Assembly (NCBI RefSeq): GCF_900102525.1
Contig: NZ_FNBZ01000005.1
Span: 124,001-188,000, forward strand
Length of the DNA stretch: 64,000 nt
DNA from: Allobosea robiniae
GTDB lineage: Bacteria > Pseudomonadota > Alphaproteobacteria > Rhizobiales > Beijerinckiaceae
Reading direction: 5' to 3'
Shown: positions 63,806 to 64,000 of the stretch, one piece after another
Position numbering within the stretch: the first letter of the stretch is position 1
How the letters are laid out: every line of letters begins with the position of its first letter
The notes under the pieces: model-generated
Database searches by the model: none
What the model was told of the DNA's origin: nothing
What the model saw: the letters and a program-made list of their open reading frames with translations, nothing else
Program-made: the position numbers and the translations under genes

Positions 63806-64000
63806 AATTCCGCGACCGGGCCATCCTCGTCACCGGCGCGAGCCGCGGCATCGGGGCTGCGATCGCGAAGGCCTTCGCCACCGAGGGCGGGATCGTCATC
63901 GTCAACTACCGGACGAACGAGGCGGCGGCCGAGGCTGTCGTCGCGGAATGCCGCGCGCTCGGCGGCGAGGCGCTGGCGATCGCGGCAGACGTCACGTCCA
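63802..64000 (+). CDS. Short-chain dehydrogenase (N-terminal part, runs off the window)
   Basis: 66 codons are visible from ATG 63802, coupled by ATGA to the binding-protein gene. 'ILVTGASRGIGAAIAKAF' is the SDR dinucleotide loop and 'VNYRTNEAAAE' suggests NADPH preference (Arg after the second strand). In this operon it may reduce the aldehyde made by the LuxC-like protein. The catalytic part lies outside. Confidence 0.85.
   Translation, partial: MKFRDRAILVTGASRGIGAAIAKAFATEGGIVIVNYRTNEAAAEAVVAECRALGGEALAIAADVTS

Overview
The window is GC-rich DNA from an alphaproteobacterium. Gene order, codon use and protein types (Rhizobiales-type 3-oxoadipyl-CoA thiolase, CysD/CysNC, an ERF/YqaJ/terminase phage cassette) suggest Hyphomicrobiales, perhaps Bosea or a relative. 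That assignment is an impression from reading, not a computed result. I saw no rRNA, tRNA or CRISPR array.

Layout. (1) 1-12.5 kb, minus strand: a tightly overlapping operon for a surface polysaccharide. It holds a 1424-residue fusion (polysaccharide deacetylase, three methyltransferase-like modules, Asp-box propeller), two paralogous heparinase II/III-like proteins, a TPR-GT2 glycosyltransferase and a TPR-GT2-GT4 glycosyltransferase that runs off the left edge. (2) 12.7-37.1 kb: a complex lipid locus. The plus arm carries a P450, an LpxL-type acyltransferase, a 3-ketosphinganine-reductase-like SDR and a sulfotransferase. The minus arm carries GT4, a 2487-residue reducing type I PKS without thioesterase, an alpha-oxoamine synthase whose start overlaps the PKS stop, and a second GT4. 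Further on lie a CDP-alcohol phosphatidyltransferase, a WcbI-like protein, a fatty acyl-AMP ligase with its own ACP, a ferritin-like PF10118 protein, an Rv2952-like methyltransferase, a fatty acid hydroxylase and an FkbM methyltransferase. (3) 37.4-41.5 kb, minus: CysNC, CysD (PAPS supply) and an outer-membrane polysaccharide export lipoprotein. (4) 41.8-43.3 kb: a NodF/NodE-like ACP and ketosynthase pair. (5) 43.5-49.8 kb: a phage-derived cassette (HTH, ERF, YqaJ nuclease, HNH, terminase large subunit, DUF5681, ParB-methyltransferase). (6) 50.4-58.4 kb: sugar-nucleotide supply (Ugd, phosphohexomutase, RmlBCDA) with a PcaF-like thiolase. (7) 58.5-64 kb: a TPP riboswitch followed by LuxE-like, LuxC-like, ABC ATPase, permease, NMT1-like binding protein and the start of an SDR.

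Working model. The PKS plus alpha-oxoamine synthase plus KDSR-like SDR is the enzyme set used to build sphingoid-like chains from a polyketide (the logic of fungal fumonisin, here bacterial and with a FAAL and ACP for loading). Acylation, hydroxylation, glycosylation, sulfation and a phospho-alcohol head group are all encoded nearby, so a sulfated or glycosylated sphingolipid-like envelope lipid is the most interesting prediction. The second candidate system is the TPP-riboswitch operon. LuxE/LuxC/SDR enzymes would convert an acid to an alcohol, and the transporter looks like those for thiamine precursors, so salvage of an oxidised thiamine fragment is a plausible job. Both are inferences from domain content. 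Family assignments were made by eye from motifs and remembered homologs, with no database search.
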